Below are positions 58,996 to 64,000 of a stretch of 64,000 nucleotides of DNA, piece by piece. The stretch spans positions 62,001 through 126,000 of the forward strand of contig MU385876.1 in the NCBI GenBank assembly GCA_022497145.1, given 5' to 3'. Source of the stretch: Rostrohypoxylon terebratum (Eukaryota > Ascomycota > Sordariomycetes > Xylariales > Hypoxylaceae). The notes under the pieces were generated by a model. That model did not search any database. It saw only the letters and a program-made list of their open reading frames with translations, and had not been told where the DNA came from. Made by a program: the position numbers and the translations under genes. Numbering within the stretch: the stretch's first letter is position 1; each line of letters starts with the position of its first letter.

Positions 58996-61900
58996 ATGGA
59001 TGAATATATGGGCTACCCCCATTACTTTAACCCGCACTGCGCGGAATACAATCCAGAGATGGCATGGTATCACTTTATTGCATATCCCGAAGAACTACAC
59101 GAATGGCGTAGACGGTACCAGCCGCCGGCATACCAAAATTACTGCGACGAATGCATGATCCTCCGACAGCATTGCGTAAATCGACACGGTATATCAGGCA
59201 GATATCCGCACCTCGGCTGTTCCTTTTGCGAACATCATATTTTTTCTTGCACCCTTCATGAACCATCTCCGGGATACGTTGTGACAAGATTTGATCTCTT
59301 CGGCCGTATCGAGGGACTGCAATATCCTGATCTCCCACCGATCCCCGGCGTTAACCCGCTTCACGCGCTCATCTCCGGTGGTGATACGTCGCAAGATACG
59401 CCGGTCGTTGCAGACGATCCGCCGGACAATGATAATCCAAATATCGCCAACCTCCCGTCCTCCCCCGCTGCGCAATGGGGACCGAACTCTCCGCCGCCAG
59501 GCTCTTCGCCTCTGGGCTCTCGACCTCCGGACTCTCAACCTCCGGCCTCTTCGCCTCCGGGCTCTCAGGTTGTAAACCCACCGGCAGTTCCGCCGCAAAA
59601 CCCAGCACAAGCGCCCCCAGCGCCAAACTTGCCGCAAGCACCACCATCGCCCCCATTAGTCATACCCCCACTGCCGCCGCCATTCACAGGTGAACTGGAC
59701 CCCTGGGTTCTACCAACCGTCGAAGGAGGATTACCACCTCCTGAGAAAATCAAACCGACTGCGCGTTCCAGGAGATGCAACACGTGCCTAAGGAGGTGCA
59801 ATACAAAATACGCTTGTGGTGCCGACATCGTCGGCGACGGGCTGGGTTGTACGACGTGCAGTTTATGGGGTCTCGTCTGCGTAGTCCACGGGCAGGTGCT
59901 GCCGCCGCGTCCGCTCACAGGTAACGAGAAAGAGAGCGCGATGGCCAGATGCGACTGCTGCCGAGTGAACAACCGTCTATGCGACAGGAAACGGCCGTGC
60001 GATTCCTGCATCATCCACGGCGAGCCGGTGTGCCGCGGTACTTGGTTTGCCAACTGCTTCTGGAGAGGTGCCCCGGGTGACAACCAGCCTCTCTACTACG
60101 AACGATTAAACCTTCACCCGGTACTTGGTGCCAGAGTTGCGACATTTGCACCGCAGAAACCAGTGGCACCTCCGGACTACCATACTCGCTATGTATTACC
60201 CCCGCCAGACGATAACACAATGTTATATCCATTTCCAGGGCAGCCGCGCATATCTCCTGCCGAGGCGGCCGCCCTAGTAGACAACGCCGTTCTACCAAAC
60301 CCACCGGTTCCGGTGCCCCAAATACCCCACCAGCCTACTTTATTCCACAGCATACCGCCCGGCGTCGATCCGAACCTGGTCCAGGAATACCAGCAGGTAT
60401 GGAATGATGTAACAGCCGTGGTAAGCAACGGCCTTCAGATCATCGCGGTAGACAACATGAGGATGCACATAAACGAGGATATTTTAAAAGGCGTTCAGGG
60501 GGCAGGGTCGGAGCTGCTCAGAGATATTAGAGCGTTCCTCCACGAACGCTGGAACTATTTCCAACAAAAAATCCAGAAACGGATCGATATCAACCTTCCG
60601 GCGGACGCTTTAGGAAACATGCCGGTCGTTTACATGTTACACCCGGGGAATATGCCGATCGAGAGGGCGGCATTCCACCCCCTTTTACGGCCGCCTTCTC
60701 CGGGCCCCCTACATCCAATCCACACCGGGAACAAAGATACTATGAATTTGCAACTATTTGAGCAATTTCCTGTAGGCAACGAAGCTCGTCCGGACCCGGA
60801 GAATATTGTAACGATTCCCCCTCCGCATCCAAGACCCCAACCCGTTATGGCAAATATTCCCACTGTACGGCTCTGGGTCAATGGGCAGCTCACGCCATAC
60901 ATGAGCATGAGGTGCACTACGCGCATGGCAGACAATACATTTTGTAACAACCCTACCAGGTGCTGTTGTGAGGACACCACGCATCCTCATGGAGGAAACC
61001 CCGTCTGCGGTGCGTGTAACGAAGAAAGCCTGGCACGACTGGCACATCCTATTGGACAGGTAGTCCCGGATCTCCGGGCCATGTGTTGCGCGGATTGCTG
61101 TCGGGATATCGTCAATAACCCGGCTTTGCTGAACCAGAGCGGCACCCGTATCTGGGGTTTTCCACCTGGGTACCAGAACGCGTCCAGCGAAGTACGCCCG
61201 CGTGCCCCTCCATTTGTAACCAGGGGCGGTTTTATGGGAGAATTACTTCCGGTCACCGGATGTGCATGCGCGGTCAAGCTCTGTGAGCGAACCCTTTGCA
61301 ATGCTCACCGGTTCCAGCACTTCCTCAACATGAGAGAGCAATCGAGGGTGATCAACGAGTACACACGCGCCATTTACGGCACGACCAAGGTCTGTGTTGC
61401 GTGTCACAAAAACCCGAGCATCGATGCCTATGAATTCAAAGGTGCGGAGGGAGGCGAAAACCCCCAGGTGCCAACAGTTTGGCAATGCAAGTCTTGTCAC
61501 GACATCGTTGTCGCGCCTCCCGGCACGAATCTCCATTCGATCCCTACGGCCAGCCAACAAGTAGTAACCCAAGCCAATATCTCGAGTCCGCAAAACCCAG
61601 GAAACTCGTCGCAGACCCAGACCCAGACCCCGCCCCAGACCCAGCCTCAGACCCAGCCTCAGACCCCAACCCGGACCCCAATCCGAAGTCCAAGTTTCCC
61701 TTTAGATCCGGCCTTGCTCGCAAACTCACCACCTACGGGTGGATCGCCAATGCAGACGGATCAGCCAGTTTCTCCTGATGGAGGTGGATCGCCAATGCAA
61801 GTGGATCAGTCGCCTCCTCCACGTCTAGATAAGGGCAAGATGCCGGCCACCACCCTATCACCAACACCACCACCGCCGCCAGCACAATCACCACCAGGAG

Positions 61901-62781
61901 AAGAAGATTCATCCGAGCCCTTTGATTGGAACTATTGGCAGAACACCTTTAGAACCCCGTCGCCAGTCCAGGGAGAGAACGTACAGACACCAGGACAGGC
62001 AGCGGGAGACCAAGAGGGCAATTCACCGCCCTTGGATCCGAACTTGTTTAATTTCCAGGGTCCGACGCCGCCGCCGCCGCCGCAGTATCAGCAGCAGCAG
62101 CAGCAGCAACAGGAACAGCTTCAACAGCAACAGCAACAGCAACAGGAACAACTGCAGTCTCAAGGCTCGGAACCGAATCTAGTTGAATCGCCGCCATTTG
62201 TGGAATGGGCGCAACAAATTGATTGGAATCAATTTCCAGCCGATTGGACGCAATTTCAAGCTAGCTCGGCAGAGCAGTCGGGTTTGATGACAGGAGTTGA
62301 TTGGAGCAACCAACCAAGCGATTGGTCTCAATTGCAAAATAACCCCCAGCTGGCCGAGCCTCAGGCCAATTTTCAGCCATTTGTCCCATACCAAGTCGAT
62401 CCCGACGCATTACTGCCAAACGATTTCCTAGCCAGGACTGAACAGGGTCAGAATGTAAGCTCACCAGGTTGGGGTACCACCGGAACTGGCGATGTAGCTT
62501 CACCGCATGAAGGCTTTTACCCAACCCAGGTTGCACCAGACGGCACCGTTCATCCTTTCCCGGTCCAGGACGCCCAGTACGGACCACCGGTTCCAGAATT
62601 ATTTGGCGAACTCGGGGAGCAGCCGCCGCCTCAGGATGTCCCGACACCGAACTCTCAATGGGGTGACGGTTTGACCGGAGTTGATACTTCCGTACCTATA
62701 GGTCCGAACCTTCTCAATCAGGGCCAGCAGCCTGGTAGCAGCAGTAGTAGTCGCAGAAGCTGGTTCAATCGAGTCTCCTAG
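58996..62781 (+). CDS. large Pro/Gln-rich protein with repeated Zn2Cys6-like cysteine clusters
   Basis: Intronless gene for a 1261-residue protein; I do not recognise a named family. Cysteine clusters: (1) C50-x2-C53-x6-C60-x14-C75-x2-C78-x6-C85; (2) C261-x2-C264-x9-C274-x10-C285-x2-C288-x6-C295, with an extra C268; (3) C319-x2-C322-x6-C329-x5-C335-x2-C338-x7-C346 (CDCCRVNNRLC...CDSCIIHGEPVC). These match or approach the Zn2Cys6 layout. Further CxxC groups lie in the middle (around 640-710) and near 800 (CVACHKNP...CKSCHDIV). They are separated by Pro-rich linkers with short tandem repeats, a PQTQ repeat (about 61610-61670 in the DNA) and two Gln tracts (about 62090-62160). The C-terminus repeats DW-x-Q motifs and ends Ser/Arg-rich. 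A nuclear DNA- or RNA-binding role is inferred only. The absence of stops over 3.8 kb makes the gene itself very likely. Confidence 0.82.
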   Translation: MDEYMGYPHYFNPHCAEYNPEMAWYHFIAYPEELHEWRRRYQPPAYQNYCDECMILRQHCVNRHGISGRYPHLGCSFCEHHIFSCTLHEPSPGYVVTRFDLFGRIEGLQYPDLPPIPGVNPLHALISGGDTSQDTPVVADDPPDNDNPNIANLPSSPAAQWGPNSPPPGSSPLGSRPPDSQPPASSPPGSQVVNPPAVPPQNPAQAPPAPNLPQAPPSPPLVIPPLPPPFTGELDPWVLPTVEGGLPPPEKIKPTARSRRCNTCLRRCNTKYACGADIVGDGLGCTTCSLWGLVCVVHGQVLPPRPLTGNEKESAMARCDCCRVNNRLCDRKRPCDSCIIHGEPVCRGTWFANCFWRGAPGDNQPLYYERLNLHPVLGARVATFAPQKPVAPPDYHTRYVLPPPDDNTMLYPFPGQPRISPAEAAALVDNAVLPNPPVPVPQIPHQPTLFHSIPPGVDPNLVQEYQQVWNDVTAVVSNGLQIIAVDNMRMHINEDILKGVQGAGSELLRDIRAFLHERWNYFQQKIQKRIDINLPADALGNMPVVYMLHPGNMPIERAAFHPLLRPPSPGPLHPIHTGNKDTMNLQLFEQFPVGNEARPDPENIVTIPPPHPRPQPVMANIPTVRLWVNGQLTPYMSMRCTTRMADNTFCNNPTRCCCEDTTHPHGGNPVCGACNEESLARLAHPIGQVVPDLRAMCCADCCRDIVNNPALLNQSGTRIWGFPPGYQNASSEVRPRAPPFVTRGGFMGELLPVTGCACAVKLCERTLCNAHRFQHFLNMREQSRVINEYTRAIYGTTKVCVACHKNPSIDAYEFKGAEGGENPQVPTVWQCKSCHDIVVAPPGTNLHSIPTASQQVVTQANISSPQNPGNSSQTQTQTPPQTQPQTQPQTPTRTPIRSPSFPLDPALLANSPPTGGSPMQTDQPVSPDGGGSPMQVDQSPPPRLDKGKMPATTLSPTPPPPPAQSPPGEEDSSEPFDWNYWQNTFRTPSPVQGENVQTPGQAAGDQEGNSPPLDPNLFNFQGPTPPPPPQYQQQQQQQQEQLQQQQQQQQEQLQSQGSEPNLVESPPFVEWAQQIDWNQFPADWTQFQASSAEQSGLMTGVDWSNQPSDWSQLQNNPQLAEPQANFQPFVPYQVDPDALLPNDFLARTEQGQNVSSPGWGTTGTGDVASPHEGFYPTQVAPDGTVHPFPVQDAQYGPPVPELFGELGEQPPPQDVPTPNSQWGDGLTGVDTSVPIGPNLLNQGQQPGSSSSSRRSWFNRVS
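59490..59575 (+). repeat. coding minisatellite, Pro/Ser/Gly repeat
   Basis: About six degenerate 15-base units of the form CCTCCGGxCTCTCxx encode PPGSSPLGSRPPDSQ-like repeats inside the Cys-cluster protein. Array length probably varies between strains. Confidence 0.6.
62090..62160 (+). repeat. CAG/CAA polyglutamine tracts
   Basis: Two stretches of mixed CAG/CAA codons encode Gln runs separated by EQL, within the large Cys-cluster protein. Confidence 0.8.
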
Positions 62782-64000
62782 TAGACGACCGCATTCTTAG
62801 ATCTCTTGGGTAGGTAGTTGGTGAGTTTTCGAGAGTTTGTTTTATCTGTTTCCCCCCCTTGATGAAGGGTAAGTTGTGGTACTCGCCGAGCGAGTGTAGC
62901 TGTTTACTGAACTGTTTCATGAGCACCAAAAACAAAAACAAAAACGATTATACATATGCATCATATAGAAACGGTGAGTTGCAAGAATAGACTCCATTAA
63001 ATATACAAGAGACTTAACTTCAAATGGCGAGTGAATGTGGATTGAGAAACTTCGTCGTGCCTTGAGCGAAAACGTGATCGTCTTCTTATGTCCCATCTCG
63101 CTGGCGACCGATGTGGCTTGATGAAAGCCCGACTAGCGAATGAATTCTTCTTTAGACGCTGTTTACGTGAGCACCTTCGTAGGTTCTCAGTTTGTCTATA
63201 ATGGCCCCTAGATGACGAGTTCGCCGCTCTAAGATGTAAGGGAGATGTGGCGCAGCGGACAAGAATTAACGATGATGCGGTTTCATCCAAATAGGTTGGT
63301 TGGAGGCTGGTAAAGATACGGCCGACTTGACAGAGTAGCTCGCCGCCAACGATCTATCGTGCATGCGATGGTACCGTTCCTATACTTGGCTGAAGAGGGG
63401 TTTTAATCGGGTTTCTCTCAGTTAGCGACCAGTCCTTTGACTTAAAATCATGATCTTTGTCACTGGTGAATGTACAATGAACGGGGTTATCATCTTGAAC
63501 TTTTGAAGCATGCCGACTTCTTGGCTTTGAATTGATGGCCTATCAATAAATGTGCTAGCGTTTAGTGGTTTCAATGTTCGCCTGACATCGATGGATCACA
63601 TCACCACATAGCTCCATGGACCACATAGCCACATTCTGTAAGCGCGGGGGAAGCGATGCGACCATACGACCGTACGCCTGCAGGGGTTTTAGGAGGGAAA
63701 CGCCCAAGACATCTGAGAGCGCTGAAGGTCAGCCCCCCAAATGGTTGGTCAAAGATTTAACTAGGACTATGGACCGAGAATCCTTAACTCGTATATTCTT
63801 CATGAGACCGCATGCGTAAGAGCTTGAAAGTGGTAGAGATGTTGCGATATCAACCCTACTTAAGCCTCTCGATATAAATAATTGTCAGTCACCTAGGTCC
63901 TAGGCACTGTTGTAATTTGTAAACGATTGGATGGTATCTGCAGCGTAGATAGATTGATGTGATGAATGTGATTATGGGATGCCAAACGCACATTTGGAAA
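62782..64000. other. gene-free right flank
   Basis: 3' flank of the Cys-cluster gene. A frame at 62997-63290 (minus) is short and unrecognised. CCTAGG units occur at about 63892-63905. No gene, RNA or mobile element supported. Confidence 0.4.

Noticed and set aside
1..64000. tRNA, rRNA or CRISPR arrays
   Set aside because: I looked for B-box-like GTTCGANTC with a matching A box and for regularly spaced repeats and found none that hold together; a covariance-model search would be decisive.

Overview
The window looks like nuclear DNA of a filamentous ascomycete (Pezizomycotina, most likely Sordariomycetes). The genes contain short introns of about 50-110 bp with GT(G/A)AG(T)-type donors and CTAAC/CTGAC branch points. 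They encode fungal-type proteins (Hos3 deacetylase, Arb1, Nbp35, Ras1, Zn2Cys6 and TALE-homeobox regulators), and they are separated by AT-rich, gene-poor spacers. The order-level assignment is an inference. I see no bacterial operon signals, CRISPR array, rRNA or convincing tRNA.

Layout. 1-1481 gene-free. 1482-2989 (-) CLP1 RNA 3'-end factor. 3771-5071 (-) inositol polyphosphate multikinase. 7479-9371 (+) Arb1, Argonaute siRNA chaperone. 10939-11764 (+) four-TM MARVEL-like protein. 12803-13445 (+) glia maturation factor/AIM7. 13569-14597 (-) Nbp35. 15775-19329 (+) Hos3-type histone deacetylase with a basic reading frame directly after its stop. 20061-23962 (-) large regulator with a cysteine cluster, homeodomain, C2H2 fingers and repeated CENP-B-like modules. 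27599-28615 (+) medium-chain oxidoreductase. 29080-31369 (-) DHA2 drug/metabolite exporter. 32043-34286 (+) Zn2Cys6 regulator broken by a 10-bp tandem duplication. 34675-35678 (-) unknown. 37888-38893 (-) single-pass membrane protein with a Cys-containing outer domain. 44898-46821 (+) methylenetetrahydrofolate reductase. 48195-49952 (+) fatty-acid desaturase. 50772-52148 (+) MoCF/molybdopterin-binding-domain protein. 56811-57745 (+) Ras1. 58996-62781 (+) intronless 1261-residue Cys-cluster/Pro/Gln-rich protein. A MITE-like element with 33-bp inverted repeats lies at 54720-54888.

The left third and the MTHFR-to-Ras stretch are mostly conserved housekeeping and signalling genes. The 27.6-34.3 kb stretch looks accessory: an exporter and a (damaged) pathway-type regulator are divergently transcribed next to an oxidoreductase. 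The most unusual items are the two Cys-cluster regulators (20-24 kb and 59-63 kb), the frame-breaking duplication, the possible Hos3 C-terminal extension, and very short exons (3, 5, 8, 9, 18, 18 and 24 nt) that are needed to make several gene models work. All exon boundaries were inferred by eye from splice motifs, reading-frame continuity and known family sequence patterns. No transcript data or database search was available.
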